A stretch of 64,000 bases of DNA from positions 1,020,001 to 1,084,000 of the forward strand of contig JACYXH010000816.1 of NCBI GenBank assembly GCA_026745465.1, read 5' to 3'. Below the pieces are notes generated by a model. That model did not search any database and had not been told where the DNA came from. It saw nothing but the letters and a program-made list of their open reading frames with translations. The DNA is from Lota lota (taxonomy: Eukaryota > Chordata > Actinopteri > Gadiformes > Lotidae). The translations under genes and the position numbers were made by a program. Of this stretch, positions 52,795 to 63,080 are shown one piece after another; positions within the stretch are counted from its first letter, which is position 1; the number at the start of each line of letters is the position of its first letter.

Positions 52795-53121
52795 AAGAGC
52801 AGGCAGCAGCAGACGTTCCGAGGAGCGTGCAGTGTGAAGAGCGCAGAGCATCGACTGCACCAGCTGTAGAATGCCTCATCTCCGGGAATACATCCCAATA
52901 TCTTCCTCGCTCTCTTACCCCGAGTCCTCCGCACCACCAGTCCTTCGGACGATCCGAAGGAAAGGAACCGCGCGTCGGGGTGCTTCTTTGCGCATGATTC
53001 CTGGATTTTTAAAAGTAATTTTTGCGGACTAAAATTGTGCGGTTCTTTTTTTTTTCTTCTTTTCTTTTCCTTTTACTGTTCACGGAAAGGATAGATCGCG
53101 TTTAGCAGCCCGGTTCTATAT
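52793..53121 (+). promoter_or_regulatory. Probable slitrk2 promoter / first-exon region
   Basis: Unique, moderately GC-rich sequence between the long (CT)n(CA)n block and the candidate first-exon donor. It contains several CpGs (for example around 52968-52980) and a pyrimidine-rich tract at 53043-53080. No convincing TATA box precedes it, consistent with a TATA-less neuronal promoter. The transcription start cannot be placed from sequence. Confidence 0.35.
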
Positions 53122-53362
53122 GTGAGTATTTGGCACAGATCCATATGATAACATGCTTAAAGCATAACGCGAGCGGTGTTTGAATTTCAAAGGGAGCTGC
53201 GGTAGGCTGCTCACGCTCACCCCGGACTCTTGCGTCTCAGAATATGCCCAAATCCAACCCACTACGCCGCAGGAACCGTCGCTTTCGGATGCTTTAGTAT
53301 AGGTTTTCTTTGTTGTTGATTCCAATTATATGGTTTTTTTTCGAGCATCGTTTGGATTTTAG
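53122..53362 (+). other. slitrk2: Candidate 5'UTR intron of slitrk2
   Basis: A GTGAGT donor at 53122 and a TTTTAG acceptor ending at 53362, preceded by a T-rich stretch (53329-53341), would define a 241-bp intron. SLITRK genes typically have non-coding 5' exons followed by one coding exon, which fits. No transcript evidence is available here, so both ends are inference. An alternative acceptor (TTCTCAG, about 53541-53547) lies closer to the ATG. Confidence 0.4.
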
Positions 53363-53442
53363 GTGAAGGTCATTGGAAAGATCTGCGCCTTTTCTGTGCG
53401 TCATGATACTATTTAAAACACGATAAGCCTGTTTGCGTCTGC

Positions 53443-53499
53443 ATGCGCGCGTCTTCATACCGTCTTCACCCAGAAATGTGTTGTCCCGTTCTCTGGTAA
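53443..53499 (+). promoter_or_regulatory. Upstream ORF 1 in slitrk2 leader (18 codons plus stop)
   Basis: ATG at 53443 reads 18 codons to TAA at 53497-53499 and contains a second in-frame ATG. It lies 70 nt upstream of the main start in a different frame. A further tiny ATG frame (53403-53426) precedes it. If included in the mature leader, these frames would lower initiation at the main ATG. Their presence is seen directly; any regulatory effect is inferred. Confidence 0.5.
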
Positions 53500-53527
53500 A
53501 GCCGAGGACTCACGCAAAACAAGTTAA

Positions 53528-53566
53528 ATGCTGGATCTACTTCTCAGCCACCTTTTTTGGTTGTAA
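53528..53566 (+). promoter_or_regulatory. Upstream ORF 2, ending 2 nt before the slitrk2 ATG
   Basis: ATG at 53528 encodes a hydrophobic 12-residue peptide (MLDLLLSHLFWL) and stops at TAA 53564-53566, leaving AA before the main ATG at 53569. The near-contiguity would suit termination-coupled reinitiation or leaky scanning. Translation is not demonstrated. Confidence 0.5.
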
Positions 53567-53568
53567 AA

Positions 53569-56328
53569 ATGCTGAACGGCGTTCTTTTACTGAGCGTTCT
53601 TACTGTCACCACTCTGTCCTCGTCAAAAACGGAAAGCCGCAAAACTTCGGCTTCCAAAGACATCTGCAAAAATCGCTGTCCCTGCGAAGAGAGGGAAAAC
53701 ATATTGAACATAAACTGTGAAAATAAAGGATTTACGACTGTCAGTCTGTTTCAAGCACCCCCGAATAAAATCTCGCAGCTTTTCCTGAACGGCAACTTTC
53801 TCTCTCGGCTCCACGCCAATGAGTTCGTCAATTATGGCAATGTCACATCGCTGCATTTGGGAAATAACGGCTTGCAGGAAATCCGTACGGGTGCTTTTAA
53901 TGGACTCCGGTACCTGAAGCGACTTCACTTGAATAACAACAATTTGGAGGTAATTAAAGAGGACACGTTCGCAGGACTAGAGAGTTTGGAGTATTTGCAG
54001 GCTGACTATAATTACATTAGCGCGATAGAGCCTGGCGCTTTTAGTAAACTGAATAAACTCAAAGTGCTCATTCTCAACGATAACCTGCTGCTGTCTTTGC
54101 CCACCAATGTGTTCCGTTTTGTGCTCCTCACACACTTGGATTTACGTGGCAACAGGCTCAAGACGTTGCCGTTCGCCGGGGTTTTGGAGCACATAGGCGG
54201 CATCATGGAAATCCAGCTCGAGGAAAACCCATGGAACTGCACCTGTGATTTGATTCCCCTCAAATCGTGGCTGGACACTATGTCCGTGTTTGTGGGCGAC
54301 ATCGTGTGTGAAACGCCGTTCAGGCTGCACGGTAAGGATATTACTCAGCTTATAAAGCAGGATCTTTGCCCGCGTAGGAACGCCGGCGAGCGTGTTCTCC
54401 ACCCCCCCTCCGACTCGCACATTCAAGGGGGGGCGCCACCCCCCACGTTCCTACCGGGCATGATTACCCCCACCCGCATCCCCAAAGCCTCCCGCCCCCC
54501 TAAGATGCGCCATAGGCCCACCCCGCGCGTCAACGCGAAGGACAGACACGTGTTCGGGCCCATCATGGTGTACCAGACGCGCTCCCCCGTGCCGATGCTG
54601 TGTCCCAGCGTGTGCGTCTGCACGTCGCAGAACCCCGACAGCGGCTTGAACATCAACTGCCAGGAGCGGAAGCTGCATAACATTAGCGAGCTTAACCCCA
54701 AGCCCTCCTACCCAAAGAAGCTCCATCTAACCGGTAATTACCTGCAAGTGATCCACAGCACCGATCTGACTGAATACAGTTCGCTCGAGCTGCTGCATCT
54801 GGGCAACAACCGGATCGCAGTGATCCGGGCGGGGGCCTTCGAGAACCTGGCCAACCTGAGGAGGCTCTATTTGAACGGCAACTACATCGAGTCCCTCTCG
54901 CGCTCGCTCTTCGCGGGCCTGCAGTCGCTGCAGTACCTGTACCTGGAGTACAACGTCATCAAGGAGATCGTCCCGCGGACGTTCGGCGAGCTGCACAACC
55001 TGCAGCTGCTCTTCCTCAACAACAACCTGCTGCGCTCCCTCCCCGACGGCGTGTTCGGCGGCACCATGCTGACCCGGCTCAACCTGAGGAACAACCACTT
55101 CTCCCACCTCCCGGTGCGCGGGGTGCTGGACCAGCTCTCGGCCTTCATCCAGATCGACCTGCAGGAGAACCCCTGGGACTGCGCCTGCGCCATCGTGGCG
55201 CTCAAGAACTGGATGGAGCTGTCCAGCACCAGCGTGGTGGTCAACGAGATCACGTGCGACTCGCCGTCCAAGCACGCCGGCCGCCTGCTGCGCTCGCTCC
55301 GCAACGAGGCCATCTGCCCCGAGCCCGGCGAGGCCACGCCCACCCCGCAGCTGCAGCCCCCCACCAGGGAACCCACCGCGCTCAGCCCCGGGACGGAGGC
55401 GCCCGCCGCCGCCGCCGCCGCCGCCGCCGCCTCCTCCTCCTCCACCATCTCCGCGTCGTCCACCACCTCGGCCGCGACGTACAGCCCGGCCCCCCCCGGC
55501 GAGTCCCACCTCTACCCCCCGGAGCTGCACCCCGAGGTCCCGCTGTCGGTCCTGATCCTCGGCCTCCTGGTGGTCTTCATCCTCTCCGTGTGCTTCGGCG
55601 CGGGCCTCTTCGTGTTTGTGCTGAAGCGGCGCAAGGGCGCGGAGCACGCGGCGGCCGGCGCCAACAGCCTGGACCTCAGCTCCTTCCAGGCGCAGTACGG
55701 CTCCTACGCCGCCGAGCCCGCCCCGGGCAAGAGCTCCGAGAGCCACGTCTACGGCTACGCGGCGCCGCCCGTGGGCTCCATGTGCCAGAACCCCATATAC
55801 ATGCAGAAGGACGGCGAGCAGGTGGCCTACTACCGCAACCTGAAGGAGCTGAGCTTCGGCCCGCTGGACGCCAAGAAGGAGGACCTAGTCGCGCGCAGCC
55901 CCGGCGCCTACGCCATCAGCGCGGTGGATTTTATGGACAGGTCGCGGGCCGCCGCCGCCGCCGCCGCCGCCATGGCCCAGGCGCCCCAGGAGCTGTTGTA
56001 CCAGAACTTAGCGGAGCGGTCCGGCAAAGAGCTGCCCGCGGCGAGCGGCCTGCCGCCATTCAGCTACAACTTTTGCACTTTACCCAAGAGGCCGTGCATC
56101 GTCCCCCCGTACGAGGCGACGGCCACGGCGACGGCGGCGGCGCGGAGGCACGCCGTCAACCAGGACCGCCTGAGCAGAACGGCGCTGTACGGCACACCCC
56201 GGAAGTACTACGGTGCCGATCAGCCGTCCAAAAACAACGAGCACCCCCTGCTGCTGCCCGGGAAGCTAAAAACGGAGCCGGACTACCTGGAAGTGCTGGA
56301 GAAGCATACGGCGATGAGCCAACTGTAA
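53569..56328 (+). CDS. slitrk2: SLIT and NTRK-like protein 2 (single coding exon)
   Basis: Encodes a 919-residue single-pass neuronal adhesion protein. The SLITRK family acts at synapses as postsynaptic organisers that bind presynaptic LAR-type receptor phosphatases. Visible in order: signal peptide about 1-20; cysteine-rich LRRNT 33-50; LRR block about 60-215; LRRCT from NPWNCTC (220-226) to C267; linker 270-343; second LRRNT 345-364; LRR block about 385-530; LRRCT from NPWDCAC (534-540) to C583; Ala/Ser/Pro-rich stalk 590-650; membrane span about 659-685 followed by KRRK; cytoplasmic tail ending in YLEVLEKHTAMSQL, with the Trk-like tyrosine at 906. N-glycosylation sequons lie at N91, N223 and N371. 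The ATG at 53569 (A at -3) is chosen because MLNGVLLLSVLTV matches the family N-terminus; the frame extends only four codons upstream, with no other ATG. Human SLITRK2 is about 845 residues; the extra length is mainly in the stalk (A613-621) and the tail (A794-801). The second LRR module, FGPIMVYQT linker and C-terminus identify SLITRK2 rather than SLITRK1, 4 or 5. No frameshift is seen. Confidence 0.97.
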   Translation: MLNGVLLLSVLTVTTLSSSKTESRKTSASKDICKNRCPCEERENILNINCENKGFTTVSLFQAPPNKISQLFLNGNFLSRLHANEFVNYGNVTSLHLGNNGLQEIRTGAFNGLRYLKRLHLNNNNLEVIKEDTFAGLESLEYLQADYNYISAIEPGAFSKLNKLKVLILNDNLLLSLPTNVFRFVLLTHLDLRGNRLKTLPFAGVLEHIGGIMEIQLEENPWNCTCDLIPLKSWLDTMSVFVGDIVCETPFRLHGKDITQLIKQDLCPRRNAGERVLHPPSDSHIQGGAPPPTFLPGMITPTRIPKASRPPKMRHRPTPRVNAKDRHVFGPIMVYQTRSPVPMLCPSVCVCTSQNPDSGLNINCQERKLHNISELNPKPSYPKKLHLTGNYLQVIHSTDLTEYSSLELLHLGNNRIAVIRAGAFENLANLRRLYLNGNYIESLSRSLFAGLQSLQYLYLEYNVIKEIVPRTFGELHNLQLLFLNNNLLRSLPDGVFGGTMLTRLNLRNNHFSHLPVRGVLDQLSAFIQIDLQENPWDCACAIVALKNWMELSSTSVVVNEITCDSPSKHAGRLLRSLRNEAICPEPGEATPTPQLQPPTREPTALSPGTEAPAAAAAAAAASSSSTISASSTTSAATYSPAPPGESHLYPPELHPEVPLSVLILGLLVVFILSVCFGAGLFVFVLKRRKGAEHAAAGANSLDLSSFQAQYGSYAAEPAPGKSSESHVYGYAAPPVGSMCQNPIYMQKDGEQVAYYRNLKELSFGPLDAKKEDLVARSPGAYAISAVDFMDRSRAAAAAAAAMAQAPQELLYQNLAERSGKELPAASGLPPFSYNFCTLPKRPCIVPPYEATATATAAARRHAVNQDRLSRTALYGTPRKYYGADQPSKNNEHPLLLPGKLKTEPDYLEVLEKHTAMSQL

Positions 56329-56688
56329 GATGACGCCTCGGGTTTGTCCACGCGTCGAACATCCACAGCGGTTACTGTGTTCAAAGGCTTAACTATATAT
56401 CTATCGATCTTATCTGTGTTGGACACGGTTGACTGGAAGCTAGTTTGAGACTTTTGATGATGTTTTTTTCTTGTTTTTTTTTTCTTTTTCCTCCTTTGTT
56501 TTCAAAATGTATAAAAACGAATATAAGACGTATATATTATTATGCAGTTCTATTTTTCTCCTTGAAATTTAAATTATTTCTTCTTTTTGACGACTCAAGA
56601 TAGGACGAGTGTGGACCATGTACAATACAATATGGCTTTGTGCTTTTCATAAAACTTTTATTTTTCCTGTGGGAAACAGAAAAAAAAC

Positions 56689-56694
56689 ATTAAA
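56689..56694 (+). terminator. Proximal polyadenylation signal ATTAAA
   Basis: The ATTAAA variant hexamer lies about 360 nt after the slitrk2 stop, following an A-rich stretch. It would give a short 3'UTR isoform lacking the Pumilio-type site. Usage is unproven. Confidence 0.35.
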
Positions 56695-56736
56695 CGATTA
56701 TCTTGTAGAAGAGGAGACACAGCGAATGGACATTCC

Positions 56737-56744
56737 TGTACATA
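56737..56744 (+). promoter_or_regulatory. Pumilio-type element TGTACATA in slitrk2 3'UTR
   Basis: An exact match to the UGUANAUA Pumilio response element, located between the two candidate polyadenylation signals, so only a long 3'UTR isoform would carry it. An octamer can occur by chance; the position in a neuronal mRNA makes it plausible. Confidence 0.35.
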
Positions 56745-57126
56745 CTTAGTCTCTACAGATAAATGGTGAGTGTCAAAAAAAAATTCAATATCCAAATGCA
56801 GCAAAATCTTACTCTACTTACTCCAGTAAGTGCCTTTGCACTCAAGTATTTTATGAAGGAAGCTCTGCAAAACTCTAATGTTTCCCTTTTTGGAAGTGTA
56901 TTTTAAACAATTACATCTTTATGTAAAATAGAACAGCAAAATCTATTTGTCCACTAAAAAAAGAAAACCGTACTTCAGATTGGGTGGAAAATTATGTATT
57001 TATGAGTTCTGGAAAAAAATACTGTTACTTTACTTTCAATGTAATTGTCTTTGGAGATGTACAATTTAGAGACATGCAGAACATTGTATGCTATAGGGCA
57101 GCAATACCACGCCACAAAGCGTTCCA

Positions 57127-57132
57127 ATTAAA
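57127..57132 (+). terminator. Distal polyadenylation signal ATTAAA with downstream GT-rich tract
   Basis: ATTAAA is followed about 60-90 nt later by a GT-rich run (57196-57225). This is the best candidate for the main slitrk2 transcript end, although the spacing to the GT-rich element is somewhat long. Confidence 0.4.
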
Positions 57133-57295
57133 TTTTCACTGAAGCACTTTGTGAAGACTTTTGGAGTTTGATGTGAATATTATTTTTGGATGACGTGTGA
57201 CTGTGCTGTGCTGTTGGCTGTCTTGAAATGCTGTGTGCATTTGTGTGCACAGACCGCAAAACTGAGAAAATAGGGCACAGGCTGCCTCTCCCTAC

Positions 57296-57425
57296 CCTCC
57301 CTTCATTGCTCTCTGACTCTCACTCTCTGTATCTCTCCCTCGCTCTTTCTCTCCCTCTCCCTCTCTTGCTCCCTCCATTCTCCCCCCCCCTCTCTCTCAT
57401 TCTCCCTTGCTCTCTCTCTCAATCC
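57296..57425. repeat. Degenerate (CT)n
   Basis: Pyrimidine-rich CTCTCCCT-type sequence about 160 bp beyond the distal polyadenylation signal. Confidence 0.85.
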
Positions 57426-57931
57426 CCATGTTCTTATTATTGCTGTTAGTTAACTTGATCCCCGTTTGATGTGTATGCACATTTTAAAGCATTTTTACGA
57501 ATGTGGCGTCTTCCTATGGGTTGAATCAAATGTCAAACCTATTGCCAAATTCCAACACGATCATCCACTGTCTCCATTTTCATACCATATAATCACAACT
57601 GTGCACGCAATGCCGGCAGGGGTTTTGGATGGGAAATACATTGTAAAAAAACCACACACAGAACAAAACGTCCACAAACCTTGAATGTGAACAGCCAATT
57701 CCCGCTTTAACTGACGCCTTGCTTTTCGAGCAGTTTCAGGTCCCTACCTCCCAGTCCAGCTGTGAAGCTCACTGGTACTCATAGCAAGCATCTGCATAGA
57801 GACATGTACAGAGTATCATTAGCACGGGTTAGCTCCCTCTCATCCTCTACACTCCAGCCCAACAGTTGTGCACTCATGCCGTATAACACTTCAAAAACTG
57901 TTGCATCCACTGTGTGTGTTTGGGATTGTGT

Positions 57932-58010
57932 GGCTACGTGTGTGTGTGTGCATGCACGTGTGCGTACGCACGTGTTTCTGTATGTTGTGTGTGTGTGTGT
58001 GTGTGTGTGT
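57932..58010. repeat. Interrupted (GT)n
   Basis: GT tracts broken by GCATGCACGTG and CGTACGCACGTG blocks, with a pure (GT)n at 57986-58010. Confidence 0.9.
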
Positions 58011-58296
58011 TGTATCGGGGTTTCAAGTACACGCTCTGCCCTTCCTCCTCTGCACATTTAATGACCAACGCACTGCGTGACAGAGCTGAACTCAGTCACC
58101 CACTCTTATGCTAATCCTGTTTTCGGTCCATTTTAATTTGAATTGGCATGAGCTCTTTGTGGTGCCTCTGAATGCACTTCCAGTGACCGCATTCTCTCGT
58201 ATTGTTCTCCGTAGTGGCCCTCTATGTCTTTTGTGAGCCGCCGCTGCGCGCTTTGTTTGGCTTCGCCGGGGTAGAGTAGTTGTCCAAGGTGCTGAA

Positions 58297-58450
58297 GTGT
58301 CGCAGGCGCGCTGTAAACCGTCCGGGGTGCATTCCAACACAGGCGCGCTGTAAACCGTCCGGGGTGCATTCCAACACAGGCGCGCTGTAAACCGTCCGGG
58401 GTGCATTCCAACACAGGCACGCTGTAAACCGTCCGGGGTGCATTCCAACA
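58297..58450. repeat. 37-bp minisatellite, 4 copies
   Basis: CTGTAAACCGTCCGGGGTGC recurs at 58311, 58348, 58385 and 58422, each followed by ATTCCAACA. It is nearly identical between copies and GC-rich with CpGs. Confidence 0.9.
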
Positions 58451-58859
58451 TAGGACGCCTGGGTTTCATTGCTTATCCTCCCTGTTTTCGGCTATTGCGT
58501 GTTTGACGATCCAGGTAGAGCGTTCGAGGAGGGATGTTTGTGGAGGTCACGTGCCGATCGGCTGTACGTGGCGGAGGGGGGCGTTAAGGGTGCTGTGATA
58601 GGTGGCATTCAGCATTGCTGATGTTGTTGAATGTAGGTGGTTTGAATGTCTGACTCACTGCCTTGGCACTGTTGAAAGCTATTTCCGAGAGTGGTTGTAA
58701 TGAGGTAGACCTAAGCGAATAAATTACTAATGCTTTATTTTTATTTTTTTATAAAACGTAATCCATTCAGACGTAGCTGCTCTATTTAAAACATTTGAAT
58801 ACTTCCGGCAAGATATCCTTAATGTTTAAAATCAACCAATGAACTTCCTTTATATATCA

Positions 58860-58862
<3 letters not shown>

Positions 58863-58890
<28 letters not shown>
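58863..58890. repeat. C28 homopolymer
   Basis: About 28 uninterrupted C, 70 bp before the G-rich minisatellite. Confidence 0.85.
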
Positions 58891-58962
58891 ATCTCTCTCT
58901 AAAGCAGAGAGCTGGAGTGTCTCTATCGTGTGGCTTTCATCTCTGATCTCTGCTGCAACGGT

Positions 58963-59368
58963 ATGCTGGGAGTGAGGGGGGGTTGGTGTGGTGGTCAGGC
59001 AGACGGCGGGGTGGGGGGGTATGCTGGGAGTGAGGGGGGGTTGGTGTGGTGGTCAGGCAGAAGGCGGGGTGGGGGGGTATGCTGGGAGTGAGGGGGGGTT
59101 GGTGTGGTGGTCAGGCAGAAGGCGGGGGGGGGTATGCTGGGAGTGAGGGGGGGTTGGTGTGGTGGTCAGGCAGAAGGCGGGGGGGGGGTATGCTGGGAGT
59201 GAGGGGGGGTTGGTGTGGTGGTCAGGCAGACGGCGGGGGGGGGGGTATGCTGGGAGTGAGGGGGGGTTGGTGTGGTGGTCAGGCAGAAGGCGGGGTGGGG
59301 GGGTATGCTGGGAGTGAGGGGGGGTTGGTGTGGTGGTCAGGCAGAAGGCGGGGGGGGGGGGGGGTATG
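58963..59368. repeat. 55-58-bp G-rich minisatellite, 7 copies
   Basis: Unit starts ATGCTGGGAGTGAGG, continues GGTTGGTGTGGTGGTCAGGC and ends in AGAAGGC or AGACGGC plus a variable G run. Length variation between units is confined to the G runs. It is strongly G-rich on the plus strand with many potential quadruplex motifs. The 185-codon frame across it is an artefact. Confidence 0.93.
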
Positions 59369-59452
59369 CTGCAGTAAGCAGGGCCGTGAATGTGGCCTTA
59401 AAAAAAAAAGACGAAAAAAACAAGCCCGGCCATTTCAGCTGCTGTTTGAATG

Positions 59453-59530
59453 GGGAGGAGGAGGAGGAGGAGGAGGAGGAGGAGGAGGAGGAGGAAGAGA
59501 GATAGAGGGAGAGAGAGAGAGAGGGAGAAA
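59453..59530. repeat. (GAG)n and (GA)n tract
   Basis: (GAG)n at about 59455-59494, then (GA)n. It makes a polyglutamate run in one frame. Confidence 0.92.
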
Positions 59531-59784
59531 GGGGGAGGGATGGAATGAGAGTGACTCGCTGCTAGAAGGGAACGGAAGGGGTGAGGGAGGAATGAGGGAA
59601 TGAGGAGGAAGGGAGAGAGAGAGAGTAGGAGAAAGAGCAAGCTGTTCATTCCAGTCTTTTTTCACTCTTTGCCCCTTAAAACAGAGTGATTTTCCTTCCT
59701 TGGGCACAATAGGTCCTCTGTGTCTTTTTAGTGGCGGAGAAAGGGAGGGGGGGCTAGGAGGTCGGATGGGAGACCCCCTCCTGA

Positions 59785-59815
<31 letters not shown>

Positions 59816-59932
59816 CATATGGGAGGGATGGAAACATGTGCAGCCTTGCACACCAATGAGGAGTCTTTCTAGCTCAGAACACTCTCTTCCCTCATCACCC
59901 ATCCCAGAATTTGTGAGTGCATGCGCTTATGC

Positions 59933-59933
<1 letters not shown>

Positions 59934-60002
<69 letters not shown>

Positions 60003-60133
60003 AATGCCATATCTTTGGACAAACTGTCATTCATACTGAATCTGATCCCCACAAATCCCCCGCCGATTTATTAACAGACACTCAAATGGAAACAGATAAA
60101 TATGTATATATATATATTACATATATATACAGA

Positions 60134-60188
<55 letters not shown>

Positions 60189-60244
60189 GTCATGAAGACA
60201 TCAGTTGAACGTATATTTATATAGGTAATGGTACATCGGTTTCA

Positions 60245-60322
<78 letters not shown>
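59934..60322. repeat. (GT)n, (TA)n, (GA)n and (CT)n series
   Basis: (GT)n 59934-60000, TATATA segments 60100-60130, (GA)n 60131-60184 and (CT)n 60248-60322. The GA and CT tracts are complementary and 65 bp apart, so a large hairpin is possible. Confidence 0.93.
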
Positions 60323-60324
<2 letters not shown>

Positions 60325-60894
60325 GCCAACCCATCAACCCATTGCTCAGTCCCTTGACCTCTTTGTCATTCTGGCCGTCTCTCTGTCTGCAATCATAAAG
60401 ATAGAGAGCTATAAATTGGTATTCCTATACTGTGGTTCTGTGTGGATAAGCGATCCGGATATGACTTTGAAGCATAAGGGCTGCTGGTCTCATTTGATTT
60501 ATTGTAGGTATTTCCACAGTCCCTTTGTGTGTGTTTGTGTGTACGTTGGTGTGTGCATGTTCCTGTACGTGAATAAGTATGTGTTCATATTGTGTGCTTC
60601 AGTGGCTTTTTTTGTGGAGTGATTATAATATTTTTTTCTGCCAAGAGCTACAATCCCATCCATGTTCCTTTTTATTTAGTAATGCTATGTCCATCCTAGT
60701 GTACCATGCTGAATGGCCTTGTTACCCAGTGCTGTTTTTCTTCCACCTCCACTTAAATGATCAATTACATTTATGTTTGCCGTTAGCATTAAGTGTTATT
60801 AATATGATCTGGGGTTTGGGTTTTGTGCAAAGCAGCCCTGCATTAATTATGTGTTTAGAGGACTCACTCACACACATGCTTTTTAACATCACAT

Positions 60895-61135
60895 AATCCC
60901 TCAATCTTTGCTCATTCACTCACTCACTTACCCACTTACCTCTTACTCTCTTGCCAATTTGCTCAATCGCTGTCTTAATCCCTCACTGAGTCACACTCTC
61001 AAAAACTCACAAACACCCTTTCTAACCTCACTGAATATGCAACCTCATTCTGTGCTAACCTCCCTCACCCCACTCTAACAATTGCCTACTCTTTGCTCAC
61101 TCACTCACCCACTCACTCACTGACTCCTCCATTAC
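60895..61135. repeat. Degenerate CTCACTCA-type repeats
   Basis: Pyrimidine-rich sequence with recurring CACTCACTCACC and CCCTCA motifs and no strict period. Confidence 0.7.
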
Positions 61136-61814
61136 GAGGCAGCTTGCACTGATAATGTCCCGCAAGGACTATCACGGCTTAGGGGTATACGATGTGATGC
61201 GCATTTGTCTATACTGGTTATTTATTCCCCCCTTGAAACATTAATTTATCAAATGGGCCTGGGGTTCATTTTGGCATTCATCTCAATTGAGCGTCTTCGG
61301 TACTGGTTTCGTGGTAGGGTAAAACCACAGGTGTAGCGCCCAACATAAGGTGTGTTTCATTCGCGTGTGCCAGAGCACCTGCTTGCTCTACGTGCGTTAT
61401 CCGCACTCCGTTTCGCTCTGCTGGTGCACTCTGGTACACAAATGGAGCAGACCCTCGTTAGTGTTATGCGCCACACCTGCCCTCAATCATGGGCCATACA
61501 TCAAAACATGGATCCCTGTCATCTGTTTCGTGCTTTTCAAACCCTTCTGCCGTACTGTACCTGAGTGTGTGTCAATGCCAAATTGCGCCATGCCATGTAA
61601 GCAACCAGCACCACAGATGAATGTCCACACACTGAACGGTTGTAATGAGTTGAAAGATATAGGTCAGCAACAGTAAAGTGGGATAGTGATTTGCATCATC
61701 ACGCACTGCAGTGTACTGTTGAAGTACAGTAATGCACCGTTGTAATGGCTGCTGGCTTAAAGAAGTGAAAAAGTACTGATGAGTTAAAATGCTAAATGGA
61801 TATGCCATTATCTC

Positions 61815-61902
61815 TCCGCACGCACACGCACACACGCACGCACACAGCAAACACGCACACACACGCACACACACGCACGCACACACACAGCAAACACGCA
61901 CA
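61815..61902. repeat. (CACACG)n microsatellite
   Basis: CA tract with regular CG interruptions and two CAGCAAACACGCACA blocks about 42 bp apart. Confidence 0.92.
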
Positions 61903-62957
61903 GCATCTACCCTATAGGCAGCAAAGGGATTTTGTCCAGGCAATTTGGGCATCACAGATGGCAGTTTTTATTCAAACATCTATCAGAGGAAGAGAAGACA
62001 AATTGTTACGATTAATTGGAAGATAAATGATACCTGCAAGCAGAGCATATGTTACAATGGAATGAGTACATACACCAAAATATGTAAAGGAGCCACCCCA
62101 ATCAACTTGTTGTTAGGAGAAAAACAAAACAAATATAACAATGTGATGACTGTGGGGCAATTATGATTTGTTTGATTATGCTATCATTCTCCATTCAACC
62201 GCCAGAGACTTCCATGTTGGCTCCAATTGTCTGCTTTAGGAAAATTACAACCCATCATCAGTTTTTTGTTTACAATGTTATATTAATCCATCATAGTCAG
62301 AGAGATGAGATACTTTTTGCAGTTATGAATCCCAACCACGGCCACCGTCTTTATCTCTTAGCTCATTTATTATTCAGCCATTTTTCAGCAAATGCTAAAT
62401 TCCCTCAATACCAAGTGCTGTTTACATGACATAATGTGCAATCTGGATAAGACAATGCAGTGTATTGAGCCGAGCTCACATTTGAGTTCAGTCAATGAGT
62501 GAATAACTGTAAGTTGAAACATTTTAATTTGGTTGACTTTTCACGCCTCTGTTGTTTATCGAGTTGGACTTGTCCCACTTTGTCTTAAAGGTGCGTTAAC
62601 AGTGTTAGTAGTACAGAGACCTGCGTGTGTGACAAGAGATAACCGCTCAGACTCCACAAAGCCCTATCACGTTAGGGAGCTCACCCAGGGATCGTAGTTC
62701 TCTCAGAGTGCTGTCGTGCGAGTGATACCCGCGCACCTGTATTTACATTTGAATATGGTACCATGTGACACACACCTCCCATGTCCTGTTGTCCCTGTAC
62801 TCTACCCCAGCTGGCTTCTGCAGTCATGCAGCGGAGGACGCGTTAGGTCGCATGTCTGCGGTGTTGGGTTTACACTCTTTCTGGGTCAGTCTGCATCAGC
62901 TCTCTTCTCTCGGGTTTCGAGGGCAAGTTTCGAGGTTTTCTTTCTTGCCCGGTGCCG

Positions 62958-63080
62958 GCGGGGGGGGGGGGGGGGAAGCCACGGGTAAGATGGACAGGTT
63001 TCCGTTCCAGAGCAAACCGGACACCAGCAGATGGTTTCACCACTTAGTGTTGATGAAGCTGTCACCCAACCCCCCCCCCC
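62958..63080. repeat. G16 and C10 runs
   Basis: A run of about 16 G (62960-62975) and, about 95 bp later, a C run (63071-63080) followed by CACCACCACCA. Confidence 0.85.

Larger units (their letters stand above)
56329..57160 (+). other. slitrk2: slitrk2 3' untranslated region
   Basis: AT-rich sequence directly after the TAA stop, with T-rich runs (56462-56500) and two ATTAAA hexamers. The composition drop from the GC-rich coding end is abrupt. The extent is set by the second hexamer and is approximate. Confidence 0.6.

Noticed and set aside
54727-55746. 339-codon antisense open frame opposite slitrk2
   Set aside because: It is the mirror of a sense frame with near-saturated G/C third positions, which removes stop codons on the opposite strand. 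Its His/Val/Gly/Arg-rich product has no recognisable domain.
55254-56333. 359-codon +2-frame open frame overlapping the slitrk2 3' half
   Set aside because: It is an Arg/Pro/Gly-rich shadow produced by the same GC-rich codons, with no independent start context or family signal.
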